Assembly: GCA_017631885.1 (NCBI GenBank) | Contig: JAGBSH010000013.1 | Location: 1 to 61,764 of the forward strand | DNA: 61,764 nt | Source of the DNA: Fibrobacteraceae bacterium | GTDB lineage: Bacteria; Fibrobacterota; Fibrobacteria; Fibrobacterales; Fibrobacteraceae | Reading direction: 5' to 3' | Part shown: positions 50,421 through 59,270 of the stretch, piece after piece | How positions within the stretch are numbered: position 1 is the first letter of the stretch | Layout: every line of letters begins with the position of its first letter | Made by a program: the position numbers and the translations under genes | Notes under the pieces: model-generated | Told to the model about the DNA's origin: nothing | Database searches by the model: none | What the model saw: the letters and a program-made list of their open reading frames with translations, nothing else

Positions 50421-52721
50421 TTAGAACATTCTCCTTGGCTTTTTAGGAGCAGGAGTTTCACCTTTTTTAGGTTCAGGACGAGCTTCTTCAGCGCCTTTAG
50501 AACTAAAGAGAGTGGCGTCGTTTACATTCCTTGTTGAAGTAGCAATGTGGTTACCATCGCATGTTTCTTCTGGAGCGTATTGCGATGAATAAAGACAATA
50601 AGTTGTCGAAGAACAGAATTCGCCAGCTTTTTTACCTGTATAATTACAAACGCTTCGGCTAGAAACGCCTGCTGGAACAGGGAATTGCAATTTAGGAAGG
50701 TCTTTATGAATTTCTTTCATCACATTGAACCAGATAGGAAGCGCGTCTTCTGTCCCTGTGTGGCCAGCTCCCATAGAACCTGGAGAATCTGGGCCTATCC
50801 ACACTCCCATCGTATATTGCTTTGTAAAACCAATGTACCAAGCATCGGTATAATCGTTTGTTGTGCCTGTTTTTCCGCCACTTGGGTGTTGAAAACCATT
50901 AGCCCAAACTCTTGCGGCAGTGCCTCGAACGTTTACATCTTTAAGCATATCAACCATTAAATATGCAGAAGCAGGGCGCAAAACTTCATGTTCTACTAAA
51001 GTTCTTTTTTCCATGAGTTCGCCACTCTTATCGACAATGGAATCAATGAGAAACGGCTCGATACGCGTTCCGCCATTTGGGAACACCGTATAAGCAGAAG
51101 TCATTTCCATAAGTGTTGCCCCGACAGAACCAAGAGCAAGGCTTGGAACAGCTTGCAAAGGAGCTCGTTGTATGCCGAACTTGCGAGCGTAGTTGACTAC
51201 GTTATTTAATCCATATTTCATTCCAGTGACGATTGCTGGTAGGTTTTTAGAAAGGTAAAGAGCACGCCTTAAAGTCATCATTCCTTCAAAATCATGGCCA
51301 AAGTTTGCTGGTCTCCAAGTTTTAGAAGGGTCTTCAGGGTCTTCAATAGTTATTGGTTGGTCGTTCACTGAATCGCATGGGCTAGCTCCATTATCCATAG
51401 CAGTAGCATAAACAAATGGTTTAAAAGAAGAACCTGGTTGGCGTAAAGATTGAATGGTTCTATTCCAACGAGATTTTTCAAAGTCACTACCGCCAACCAT
51501 AGCACGAACAGCCCCGGTTTCGTTTTCAATCACAATGGCGGCAACTTCTGCATGGTGGTAACGGATACTATCAGGAAAACGCCATTTTGATGGGTCTTTT
51601 GCTGTATCAAGAGCAAGGTATTCCTTTTTGAAAAGGGCGTAAATGCTATCAAAATGAGCTACAACAGAATCTTCAGGCAAATTGTATTTTTGAGTGAGCT
51701 TTAAACGCCTTGTAGCTCTGTATTGGATTCGACGGCGGATTTTTTTGATTTGTTCTACAGCAGCGTTTTCAGCAATAGTTTGGATTTCAGGGTCAATTGT
51801 ACTGTAAATTTGGACACCATCAGCGTAAAGAGAACTTTCGCCATATTTCTTTTCCATATATTTACGGATTTCTTCGTAAAAGTAAAGTCCGGCTTTCTTG
51901 GCATTTTTACCAGAACGAACTGTTTCAAGTGGCGTTTCAATGTATTTTCTATAATCTTCTTTAGATATTACTCCAGCATCGTACATTGCAAATAAAACAG
52001 TATTTCTGCGTTCAAGGCCTAAATCGGGGTGTTTATCTGGGCGGTAAGCTTCTGGGCGTTGGAGCATACCAGCAAGCATTGCATATTCAGGAATAGAAAG
52101 GCTATCAAGAGGTTTGCCAAAATAAAATTTACCAGCGGCTTGGAATCCGTAGTTTCCGCCCCCAAGATAAACTTCGTTCATGTAAAATTCAAGGATTTCT
52201 TCTTTTGTGTAAGTTTGTTCAATACGAATAGCTGTAATAGCTTCTTTGATTTTTCTTGAAATAGAACGTTCTGGAGTTAAAAAAAGCAATTTGGTAAGCT
52301 GTTGGGTGAGAGTAGAGGCCCCGCGTAGTTTTTTCCCGCTAAAAACGGTTTCCATAACTGCTTTTGGAATTGCCCAGACATTTACGCCCCAATGGGTATA
52401 GAATTTGCGGTCTTCGGTGGCGATAATAGCAGCTTTAGCCATTTCTGGCAAAGAATCAAAAGGAGTCCATTCACGGCGTTCAACAAAATATTCATGAGAT
52501 ATTTCGCCGTTTTTGTCGTAAATATTTGTAACCAGTTGTGGTGAAATGTTTTCTAGTTGAGAAAGTGGAGGAATTTCTGGCAAAAAATAGTTGTACACAC
52601 TCAATGCAATAATGAATATGGCAAGAGGTGGAATACAAAAGATTATGGTCCAAAAACGCACTTTCTTATCTGAAAGCAAATTTTTGAAAAAAGGTAAAAT
52701 GTGGGCTTTTATAAAATTCAT
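50421..52721 (-). CDS. Penicillin-binding protein 1A (bifunctional glycosyltransferase/transpeptidase)
   Basis: 766 aa. An N-terminal membrane anchor (FWTIIFCIPPLAIFIIALSV) is followed by a GT51 glycosyltransferase domain (AAIIATEDRKFYTHWG, RGASTLTQQLTKLL, NEVYLGGGNYG). The transpeptidase domain has the SxxK motif in RQPGSSFKPFVYA, SKN in LSKNLPA, and KTGTTNDYTDAW. The C-terminal tail has four Cys (CNYTGKKAGEFC, TTYC, EETC) and a Lys/Pro-rich end, a lineage feature. It polymerises and cross-links peptidoglycan at the inner membrane. Confidence 0.94.
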   Translation of the reverse strand: MNFIKAHILPFFKNLLSDKKVRFWTIIFCIPPLAIFIIALSVYNYFLPEIPPLSQLENISPQLVTNIYDKNGEISHEYFVERREWTPFDSLPEMAKAAIIATEDRKFYTHWGVNVWAIPKAVMETVFSGKKLRGASTLTQQLTKLLFLTPERSISRKIKEAITAIRIEQTYTKEEILEFYMNEVYLGGGNYGFQAAGKFYFGKPLDSLSIPEYAMLAGMLQRPEAYRPDKHPDLGLERRNTVLFAMYDAGVISKEDYRKYIETPLETVRSGKNAKKAGLYFYEEIRKYMEKKYGESSLYADGVQIYSTIDPEIQTIAENAAVEQIKKIRRRIQYRATRRLKLTQKYNLPEDSVVAHFDSIYALFKKEYLALDTAKDPSKWRFPDSIRYHHAEVAAIVIENETGAVRAMVGGSDFEKSRWNRTIQSLRQPGSSFKPFVYATAMDNGASPCDSVNDQPITIEDPEDPSKTWRPANFGHDFEGMMTLRRALYLSKNLPAIVTGMKYGLNNVVNYARKFGIQRAPLQAVPSLALGSVGATLMEMTSAYTVFPNGGTRIEPFLIDSIVDKSGELMEKRTLVEHEVLRPASAYLMVDMLKDVNVRGTAARVWANGFQHPSGGKTGTTNDYTDAWYIGFTKQYTMGVWIGPDSPGSMGAGHTGTEDALPIWFNVMKEIHKDLPKLQFPVPAGVSSRSVCNYTGKKAGEFCSSTTYCLYSSQYAPEETCDGNHIATSTRNVNDATLFSSKGAEEARPEPKKGETPAPKKPRRMF

Positions 52722-52812
52722 ACTTATTGCAAAAAATAATGAAAACTGGGTAAAATTTAGTTTTTTTTGAAAAGCTTATTTTAGGAATTCATAAAAAAGT
52801 CAGCTTTAACCC

Positions 52813-52840
52813 TTGCCAAACGTTTAACTTAATCTATATT
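52813..52840 (+). promoter_or_regulatory. Promoter of tRNA-Arg
   Basis: TTGCCA (52813-52818), 16-nt spacer and TATATT (52835-52840); the tRNA starts 13 nt after the -10 box. Confidence 0.75.
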
Positions 52841-52853
52841 TGGGGCACACCAA

Positions 52854-52927
52854 GCAGGTGTGGCCAAACTGGATAAGGCATCTGGCTACGAACCAGAAGA
52901 TTCCAGGTTCGAGTCCTGGCACCTGTA
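52854..52927 (+). tRNA. tRNA-Arg (anticodon ACG)
   Basis: A 74-nt cloverleaf: acceptor GCAGGTG with CACCTGT (first pair G-U), D arm GCC/GGC, anticodon stem TCTGG/CCAGA with loop CTACGAA (anticodon ACG, read as ICG for CGU/CGC/CGA), T arm CCAGG-TTCGAGT-CCTGG, discriminator A. CCA is not encoded. Its own promoter and terminator flank it. Confidence 0.95.
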
Positions 52928-52928
52928 T

Positions 52929-52957
52929 AAAATCCCCGACATTCGTCGGGGATTTTT
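52929..52957 (+). terminator. Intrinsic terminator of tRNA-Arg
   Basis: ATCCCCGAC (52932-52940) pairs with GTCGGGGAT around ATTC, followed by T5. Confidence 0.9.
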
Positions 52958-52968
52958 CATTTTTAAAA

Positions 52969-53931
52969 TTATTTCAAGTTCTGTAAAACAGAAAGCAATT
53001 CTTTAGGCAAAGCAGAATCAACAACAATATGTTTACCTTTCCAATCAAATTCAAGTCTTGTGCTATGCAAGAAAAGGCGATTCAAAGAACAGGATTTCTT
53101 GAGTTCTCTGTTTAAAGCAAAATCACCATAGCGTGTGTCTCCGGCAAGTGGGTGACCAAGAGCTGCAAAATGGGCTCTTATCTGGTGCATTTTTCCGGTT
53201 TCCAATTTGATTTTTACCAAATCAAAGTTTTGAAAATGTTGTTTTACTGAATAATGGGTAACGGCAGATAACCCTTCTTCTGTAACTTTCATTTTTGAAC
53301 CTTGAGGAGCATTCGTTCTAGAAAGAGATAAGCGAATAGAGCCACGTTCTTTCTTTAAATTTCCTTTGACTAAAGCTAAATAGTATTTATCTACCTTATG
53401 CTCGCGTATAAGTTTTGTTAATTCGCGCAAAGTATCACCGTGAAGGGCACAAACAAGAAGCCCTGAAGTTTCTTGGTCTAAACGGTGAGCGATAGTAGGC
53501 TTGAAATCTAAATCATTGTTCTTTCCCCATTCCCAAAGCATTTCAACAAGTGATTCACCTGGGCGAGTTCCTGAGCCTGGTTGGCTTGGAACTCCAGAAG
53601 GTTTATTGACTACAATGTAATCTTCTGATTCAAGAACAATATCCAAATTTTCTTTTAAATATTCTAGAGATGTGTAAGTGGGCTTTTTTCCCCAGAGAGG
53701 TTTTTGAGGAGTGTTTATGTTAGAATCAAGACTTTTAAAATTTTCATAAATCTGAACAAGGTCGCCTTCTGCAAGCATTAGATTTGCTTTTGCTACTTTT
53801 CCATTTACTCGAACTTTTTTCTTGCGTAATACAGCAAAAAATACAGAAAGCGGTTCATTTGGAAAAGCCTTTCTTAAAAAGCGATCCAAACGCATATTGC
53901 TGAAATTTCGGTCAATTGTTTTCGTTATCAT
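52969..53931 (-). CDS. RluA-family pseudouridine synthase
   Basis: 320 aa. N-terminal S4 RNA-binding domain (MRLDRFLRKAFPNEP, KKKVRVNGKVAKAN) and the catalytic domain with IAHRLDQETSGLLV, the Asp being the nucleophile, then KMHQIRAHFAALGHPLAGD. It modifies uridines in rRNA or tRNA; RluC and RluD are the nearest types, but the target cannot be read. It follows the FAD protein gene by 8 bp on the same strand. Confidence 0.92.
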   Translation of the reverse strand: MITKTIDRNFSNMRLDRFLRKAFPNEPLSVFFAVLRKKKVRVNGKVAKANLMLAEGDLVQIYENFKSLDSNINTPQKPLWGKKPTYTSLEYLKENLDIVLESEDYIVVNKPSGVPSQPGSGTRPGESLVEMLWEWGKNNDLDFKPTIAHRLDQETSGLLVCALHGDTLRELTKLIREHKVDKYYLALVKGNLKKERGSIRLSLSRTNAPQGSKMKVTEEGLSAVTHYSVKQHFQNFDLVKIKLETGKMHQIRAHFAALGHPLAGDTRYGDFALNRELKKSCSLNRLFLHSTRLEFDWKGKHIVVDSALPKELLSVLQNLK

Positions 53932-53939
53932 TTAAACTC

Positions 53940-55511
53940 TCAAAATTTTTCGGAAAGTTTTGCTCTATAAGCAAAACGCATTCCATCGGCTGCACTTGTG
54001 ACAATCCCTCCAGAATAACCAGCTCCTTCACCAAGAAGAAATAACCCACGAGTGTTCAGAGATTCTAAAGTGTCTGGGTGCCTGGGAATACGTAATGGAG
54101 AACTAGTTCTTGTTTCTGGCGCAATAATTAAACCTTCGTTGATAAAACCAGGAATCTTTTTTTCAAAGTTTAAAAAACCTTCTGCCAGAGATTCTGCAAT
54201 TTCTTTGTCAAACCATTCGTGTAAATTAGAAGGTAAAAGTCCACAAGGGTATGTGGTAGAAGATAGTGGGGAAGAATCTAGTTTACCTTCAATAAAAGCT
54301 TTTATACTCTGAGCTGGTGCGGTGTAATTTTTACCGCCACATTCAAAAGCGGCCTTTTCTAAAGAACGTTGTTTTTCAAGCCCACCAAATAAAGTTTCAG
54401 AAGCTTTCACAGGAACAACAATAGCACCATTAGCATAGGGCCCGCGCCTGTGGCTATGACTCATTCCATTTGTGGCAAGTGTTTCCGGTTCAGATGCACA
54501 AGGCACAAGAACGCCACCGGGGCACATGCAAAAACTATAAGCGGCAGATGTATTCTGAAGTGTTTTGGCTGTTAAAGCATATTCAGCACTCCCGGTAATT
54601 CTTGGGTCAACATTATTACCGAGTTGTCTTTCGTTAATTAGTTTTTGAGGGTGTTCTACGCGAACTCCCATAGCAAATGCTTTGGGCTCAAGCAATACAC
54701 CATGTCTTGCAAGCATTTCATAAATATCTCTTGCAGAGTGTCCTGTTGCTAAAACAAGAGCTGGTGTTTCTTCCCAAATGCCATTGAATTTTGCTTTTCT
54801 GATTTCACCACCAACAATTTCAATATCTTCTAAAAAAGAATTAAAACGAAATTCGCCATGGAGCATAGCTATGCGATTTCTTATTTCTTTTAATAGAATA
54901 GATAGTCTATCGGTTCCAAGATGTGGCTTTGCAAATGTCAAAATTTCACGTGGCATTTTACAATCAATCATGTCTTCAAGAACTTTGACTGTAAAAAAGT
55001 TTCTGGTCCGCGTATTTAATTTGCCATCAGAAAAAGCACCAGCTCCGCCTTCGCCAAATAAAACATTTGAATGTCTGTTGAATTCTCTATCTCGGAAAAA
55101 TTTTCGAATATCGCGGAATCGTTCAGCAACCGGTTTTCCTTGTTCGTGCAAAACAACTGAAAAACCTCGTCTTAAAAGAGTGTAAGCAGCAAAAAGTCCT
55201 GCAGGCCCAGCACCAACGACATGAATCTTTTTGGGGAGAGGTAACGTATTTTCTAATGGGTCGCGTTCATTTTCTGGTAATTCTGTAAAAGGAACGGCGC
55301 CGCTTTTTAGAGAAAGGCGTCTTGTGCAATCAAAAGAAACAGTGTAAGAATATTTTGGAAAATTGCGTTTTCTACAATCTAAAGAATAGCGTTCCACCAC
55401 TAAATTGCGTATTTCTTCTACATGAATTCTTAGAACTTTTGCTAAAAGCAAAGGCACATCGTCTTGTTTTGAAACAGGAACAGCAAGTTCACGAAATCGA
55501 TAACGCATCAT
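53940..55511 (-). CDS. FAD-dependent dehydrogenase (COG2509-type)
   Basis: 523 aa. An N-terminal RNA-binding-like or ferredoxin-like part (about 1-95) precedes the Rossmann dinucleotide motif IHVVGAGPAGLFAAYTLLRR. Further motifs: SNVLFGEGGAGAFSDGKLNT, LVLATGHSARDIYEML and a C-terminal LFLLGEGAGYSGGIVTSAAD. These fit uncharacterised FAD-dependent dehydrogenases common in anaerobes and plastids; the substrate is unknown. TATATT lies 7 nt before the first ATG and no ribosome site is present. Confidence 0.88.
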   Translation of the reverse strand: MMRYRFRELAVPVSKQDDVPLLLAKVLRIHVEEIRNLVVERYSLDCRKRNFPKYSYTVSFDCTRRLSLKSGAVPFTELPENERDPLENTLPLPKKIHVVGAGPAGLFAAYTLLRRGFSVVLHEQGKPVAERFRDIRKFFRDREFNRHSNVLFGEGGAGAFSDGKLNTRTRNFFTVKVLEDMIDCKMPREILTFAKPHLGTDRLSILLKEIRNRIAMLHGEFRFNSFLEDIEIVGGEIRKAKFNGIWEETPALVLATGHSARDIYEMLARHGVLLEPKAFAMGVRVEHPQKLINERQLGNNVDPRITGSAEYALTAKTLQNTSAAYSFCMCPGGVLVPCASEPETLATNGMSHSHRRGPYANGAIVVPVKASETLFGGLEKQRSLEKAAFECGGKNYTAPAQSIKAFIEGKLDSSPLSSTTYPCGLLPSNLHEWFDKEIAESLAEGFLNFEKKIPGFINEGLIIAPETRTSSPLRIPRHPDTLESLNTRGLFLLGEGAGYSGGIVTSAADGMRFAYRAKLSEKF

Positions 55512-55518
55512 AGGTGCA

Positions 55519-55524
55519 AATATA
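55519..55524 (-). promoter_or_regulatory. -10-like TATATT 7 nt before the FAD dehydrogenase ATG
   Basis: On the minus strand TATATT ends 7 nt before the ATG at 55511, with no Shine-Dalgarno sequence between; same pattern as 30201 and 59259. Confidence 0.45.
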
Positions 55525-55633
55525 GAAAGCAGAGATTGTTTTTTGTATTTTAAAGTGTAAATGGCTTATAAACTTGAAAGAAGAGTTGAAAGAAACCCTA
55601 TAATATTGTTATTTTTCTTGAACGAGGTAAAAA

Positions 55634-55930
55634 ATGGATATAGAAGAAACAAACGAAGCATCTTCTTCAATTGAAGATTTAACCATTGAACGTTACGAAG
55701 ATGGAGAACTTGTCCGCAAGCAAGTAGCTAAAGAAATTATTGCTAAAGGAACTTGGCCTATAATTCTTTTCTTGTACCAAGACCTTGGTGCAGAAGGTTT
55801 TTCAGAACCTAAAGTAGCTATTCGTCGTTTCCGCAAGTTCCGTGGTAGCTACAGAGCTCAACCTGTAAATATGACAAAAGCTCAGGCAGAAGCAGTTGCA
55901 GCAACTCTTTCTAAATGGTTTGAGGCTTAA
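55634..55930 (+). CDS. Conserved small protein of unknown function
   Basis: 98 aa with a GAGG site before the ATG. After an acidic N-terminus comes a domain with KEIIAKGTWPIILFLYQDLG, then KVAIRRFRKFRGSYRAQPV and a C-terminal helix KAQAEAVAATLSKWF. I recall similar short proteins in delta-proteobacteria, which also have the KGxWxxxxFLYQ and final WF pattern, but know no function. ybeY starts 4 bp after its stop, so it probably shares the ybeY-CBS transporter operon. Confidence 0.75.
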   Translation: MDIEETNEASSSIEDLTIERYEDGELVRKQVAKEIIAKGTWPIILFLYQDLGAEGFSEPKVAIRRFRKFRGSYRAQPVNMTKAQAEAVAATLSKWFEA

Positions 55931-55934
55931 TTCT

Positions 55935-56387
55935 ATGCCAGACCCCCTTGAGCCTAGTTTTGAAATTACATTTCTTACTGAAAATCCAAAGGAAACGTTT
56001 CCTTGGCAAAAGCGTTTAGAAGCGCTTGGTAAGCGTTTGTTGCAAGAAGAAAATTGCCTTTCAAATGTAAATGTTGTATTGTGTTCTGATAAAACGGTTC
56101 GTGAATTGAATCGCGATTACCGCCATTTAGATAAAGTCACAGATGTTTTATCTTTTGAATGGCATGAGCCTTATTTACTTGGTGAAATTTATATTGCTAA
56201 AGAGCAAGTTAAACGGCAAGCTCCACAATATGGTAATACTTTTTATGATGAACTAAAACGAGTATTTGTGCATGGCCTTTTCCACTTATGTGGTTATGAC
56301 CATATCAAGCCAAAAGACAGAGTGAAAATGCGTCGTCGGGAATGTGAATTTTTGAAAATCAATTATTATCGGGAAAATAATGGATAG
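55935..56387 (+). CDS. ybeY: Endoribonuclease YbeY (16S rRNA maturation)
   Basis: Start at ATG 55935, 4 bp after the previous stop; the upstream frame from 55896 lies inside the neighbouring gene. 150 aa. The zinc site HGLFHLCGYDH is intact, preceded by NRDYRHLDKVTDVLSF and LLGEIYIAKEQV. It functions in 16S rRNA 3'-end processing and ribosome quality control. Its last 8 bp overlap the CBS-domain gene, as often seen for ybeY and corC-type genes. Confidence 0.95.
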   Translation: MPDPLEPSFEITFLTENPKETFPWQKRLEALGKRLLQEENCLSNVNVVLCSDKTVRELNRDYRHLDKVTDVLSFEWHEPYLLGEIYIAKEQVKRQAPQYGNTFYDELKRVFVHGLFHLCGYDHIKPKDRVKMRRRECEFLKINYYRENNG

Positions 56388-57681
56388 TCTTTTATTTTAT
56401 TTTGTTGGCTTTTTAGTGTGTCTTACTTGTTCGGCTTGTTACTCATTAACCAAAGTGGTTTTCTTGAATCGTAAAGCCGTTCTTGAACCATCAGAACGAG
56501 ACGAAAAAATTGCAAAATTAGCAGGAAAGCCTGGGTTTATAGAAACAATTTCTATAGGTCGAATTTGTTTTAATCTTTCGGCGGGTGTTTTTGGCTTTTT
56601 ATTGTTGAAAAAATGTGCCGCGCTTTATTCACCAGTCCTTTTAACAGAAGAACTTCGCCTTTGGGTTGCTTTAGCTTATGTTATTGTAGCTGGATTTTTG
56701 ATTTATTTGTGGACGGTTCTTATCCCCAATATTTTAGGCAATTTAAAGCCAGGAATTTTCTCAGTTATTTTATTGCCTTTATTTTCGTTATTGCGTTTGC
56801 CAGTGGGCTTTGCTGCACGGTTTTTTAGTTTTATTTATGCTCGTATTTTGCGTGCTTGTGGTTATGATCCCAAATTGAATTTTTTGTCAGAAGAACAAAA
56901 AGAAGCTATTCAAGGGGATATGACATCACCAAGTGAAGATTCGCCTTTAGAAGAAGACGAACGCCAAATGATTTTAAACATTTTTGATTTTGTTGAAACT
57001 CCTGTGCGTGAAATCATGACTCCTAGAGTCGATATGTGCGCCATTGATGTTTCTACATCTCTTGAAAAAACGATTTCCATTTTAAATAATGAACGCCATT
57101 CTAGACTTCCGGTTTATAGAGATTCGATAGATAACATTGTAGGGATTCTTTCGAATCGTGATTTTTTAGAATGGTACACGAACCGAGAGGAAAATGAAAA
57201 TTTTGATTTAGAAAAATTGGTTATGCCGGCGATTTTTGTCCCGTACCATAAAAAAATAGATGACTTACTTACAGAACTGCGCCGTAATGGGAACCAGTTA
57301 GCTATTGTGGTTGATGAATATGGCGGAACAGCTGGCCTTGTTACAGTTGAAGATATTTTAGAAGAAATTGTGGGCGAAATCCGTGATGAAGATGATGACG
57401 AAGAAGACGAAGATGTCCAAAAGTTAAAAGATGGTCGTTATATTCTTGACCCGTTGATGACATTGTCTGATTTGGAATACGAACTTGGTGTAGCGCTTTC
57501 TGTACCAGAGCATTCCCATGTTGAAACGCTTTCTGGATTGATTCAAGCAACACTTGGAACTATTCCTATTGCAGGAACAGAAGTTGTAATAGATGGTTAT
57601 AAATTCCGCGTTTTAAAGGTAGATGGAACTCGTATGGAAAAAGTTCTAATGATTCTGCCTGAAACTCAAAGCAAAAAATAA
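56380..57681 (+). CDS. HlyC/CorC-family (CNNM-like) CBS-domain transporter
   Basis: 433 aa. An N-terminal membrane region with about four helices (FYFVGFLVCLTCSACYSL near 6; VALAYVIVAGFLIYLWTVLI near 105) precedes a CBS pair (about 200-325: REIMTPRVDMCAIDV, NERHSRLPVYRDSIDNIVGI). The CBS pair ends VDEYGGTAGLVTVEDILEEI, and the C-terminal CorC/HlyC domain covers 350-425. Likely a Mg/Co efflux or related ion protein. Overlaps ybeY by 8 bp. An acidic run (DEDDDEEDEDV) separates the CBS and CorC parts. Confidence 0.9.
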   Translation: MDSLLFYFVGFLVCLTCSACYSLTKVVFLNRKAVLEPSERDEKIAKLAGKPGFIETISIGRICFNLSAGVFGFLLLKKCAALYSPVLLTEELRLWVALAYVIVAGFLIYLWTVLIPNILGNLKPGIFSVILLPLFSLLRLPVGFAARFFSFIYARILRACGYDPKLNFLSEEQKEAIQGDMTSPSEDSPLEEDERQMILNIFDFVETPVREIMTPRVDMCAIDVSTSLEKTISILNNERHSRLPVYRDSIDNIVGILSNRDFLEWYTNREENENFDLEKLVMPAIFVPYHKKIDDLLTELRRNGNQLAIVVDEYGGTAGLVTVEDILEEIVGEIRDEDDDEEDEDVQKLKDGRYILDPLMTLSDLEYELGVALSVPEHSHVETLSGLIQATLGTIPIAGTEVVIDGYKFRVLKVDGTRMEKVLMILPETQSKK

Positions 57682-57691
57682 AAGTTTGAAT

Positions 57692-57726
57692 AAAAAAAAG
57701 ACCGAGCAAAGCTTGGCCTTTTTTTA
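57692..57726. terminator. Terminator after the CBS transporter gene
   Basis: The imperfect stem GACCGAGC/GCTTGGCC around an AAA loop is flanked by A8 on the left and T7 on the right, so it can act from both sides. Confidence 0.75.
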
Positions 57727-57729
57727 TAG

Positions 57730-57803
<74 letters not shown>

Positions 57804-57854
57804 TCGAGGTAACCCATATATAGCTATTTATTCATTTTTTGGCAAGGGCTATGG

Positions 57855-58541
57855 CTAAAATTCTTCTAAACCATTTTTGGTTGCTAGAATAACTTGTGTA
57901 GCCATATTAATAAATAAACCATGGCCAACCAAGCCAACGATACCATCAAGTTGTTTTGAAAGTTCTGCAGGATTTTCAATAGGAGCAAATTTTGCATCTG
58001 CAATAATGTTGCCAGAATCGCTGATTACAGGGCCGTCTTTACCGGGAGCACCCATGCGAACAGAAACTTTGCCACCAAGGGCTTCAACTTTTGCAGTTAC
58101 AACTCCAATAGCATTAGGTAAAATTTCTAAAGGAACTGCAAATTTTTCGCCGAGAGTGTTGACTTTTTTTCCGGAATCAGCAATGATTATGTAACGCTTT
58201 CCCATAGAAGCGACAATTTTTTCTAAAAGGTGTGCGGCTCCACGCCCTTTGATTAAGTTTTTGTTCTTATCAATTTCGTCAGCTCCGTCTATAACAATGT
58301 CAAGTTCAGAGACTTCTCCCATTTCTTTTAAAGGAATGCCTAATTTTCTGCATTGTAGAGTGGTACTCCAACTAGTGCTAACGCCTACCACATTTAGGTT
58401 TTCTTCTTTGATGCGTTTTGCTAGGTGTTCAACCATGTAAGCAGCGGTACTTCCTGTGCCAAGTCCAACAGTCATACCGTCTTGGATTTCATTTGCAGCT
58501 TTAATGCCGGCAGCTTTTTTTAATTCATCGAGTGTAGCCAT
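57855..58541 (-). CDS. rpiA: Ribose-5-phosphate isomerase A
   Basis: Interconverts ribose-5-P and ribulose-5-P. Starting at ATG 58541 (MATLDELKKAAGIKAAN), 2 nt after the slyD stop, gives 228 aa, the typical length; an earlier ATG at 58553 lies inside slyD. Motifs: GMTVGLGTGSTAAYMV, DIVIDGADEID, IKGRGAAHLLEK and DGIVGLVGHGLF. Coupled to slyD on the minus strand. Confidence 0.95.
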   Translation of the reverse strand: MATLDELKKAAGIKAANEIQDGMTVGLGTGSTAAYMVEHLAKRIKEENLNVVGVSTSWSTTLQCRKLGIPLKEMGEVSELDIVIDGADEIDKNKNLIKGRGAAHLLEKIVASMGKRYIIIADSGKKVNTLGEKFAVPLEILPNAIGVVTAKVEALGGKVSVRMGAPGKDGPVISDSGNIIADAKFAPIENPAELSKQLDGIVGLVGHGLFINMATQVILATKNGLEEF

Positions 58542-58543
58542 TT

Positions 58544-59137
58544 TTAGTACCATCGTTCTTGTGAGTTGTTTTCAAAATCATCGTTATCGTCACTTAAGTC
58601 TTCTTCAACTTCGTCAGGGTAACCTTGTTCTAGTTCTGTAAAAGAAGCTTCTTCAATATTTAAAATATGGACATCAAAAATCAGATCTTTCCCTGCAAAA
58701 GGGTGGTTGCCATCAAGAATAACAGAATTTTCTTTTATTGTTTTAACCACATAAACATCTGAGTTTTCCGAAATGTTGTCGTCAAAAAGTTCTTCAAGAT
58801 TTTCTGGAATCTGAAAATCGTTCAAATCTGGTTCTTTAAACATTTCAAGTTCCATGCCAAGCCAAAGTTCTCCGACATCTTTCAAATCATTTTTAGGAAC
58901 TTCAATAATTAAATCGCTTTTAAATGGTCCATAACCTTCATTGTAAGGGATAGTAACAGAAAATTTATCACCAATTTTACGGCCTTCTAAAGCATTTTCT
59001 AAACCAGAAATAATGTTTCTTGAACCATGAATGTAAGCAAAAGGGTGGTGGTCAGGGATTTCTTCTAGGATGTTTTTACCTAAATCCCTAACTGTGTAAG
59101 AAATGCTTACTTTTAAATTTTCTTCAACCAATAACAT
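58544..59137 (-). CDS. slyD: SlyD-type FKBP peptidyl-prolyl isomerase
   Basis: Start at ATG 59137 (MLLVEENLKVSISYTV) is chosen because a TATATT box lies 9 nt before it; ATG 59161 is the alternative. 197 aa. FKBP core with IHGSRNIISGLENALEG and VTIPYNEGYGPF, an inserted-flap region, then DGNHPFAGKDLIFDVHIL as in SlyD. The C-terminal tail is very acidic (DEVEEDLSDDNDDFENN) instead of the His-rich metal tail of E. coli SlyD. A folding chaperone of the cytoplasm. Confidence 0.9.
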   Translation of the reverse strand: MLLVEENLKVSISYTVRDLGKNILEEIPDHHPFAYIHGSRNIISGLENALEGRKIGDKFSVTIPYNEGYGPFKSDLIIEVPKNDLKDVGELWLGMELEMFKEPDLNDFQIPENLEELFDDNISENSDVYVVKTIKENSVILDGNHPFAGKDLIFDVHILNIEEASFTELEQGYPDEVEEDLSDDNDDFENNSQERWY

Positions 59138-59258
59138 TTGGGCTACAATATAGTAAACCAAAAGATTGCTGCAGCCTAACTTGTTTTTAAAAAAGCATAT
59201 AACCTCAATAGAAAAAGGATATTTTTTTTAGAAAAAAGATTTTATTGAAAATTTTGTG

Positions 59259-59264
59259 TATATT
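59259..59264 (+). promoter_or_regulatory. -10-like TATATT 6 nt before the phosphoesterase ATG
   Basis: TATATT ends exactly 6 nt before ATG 59271 and no ribosome site is present, predicting a leaderless transcript for the phosphoesterase-rlmH pair. Confidence 0.45.
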
Positions 59265-59270
59265 ACGGCT

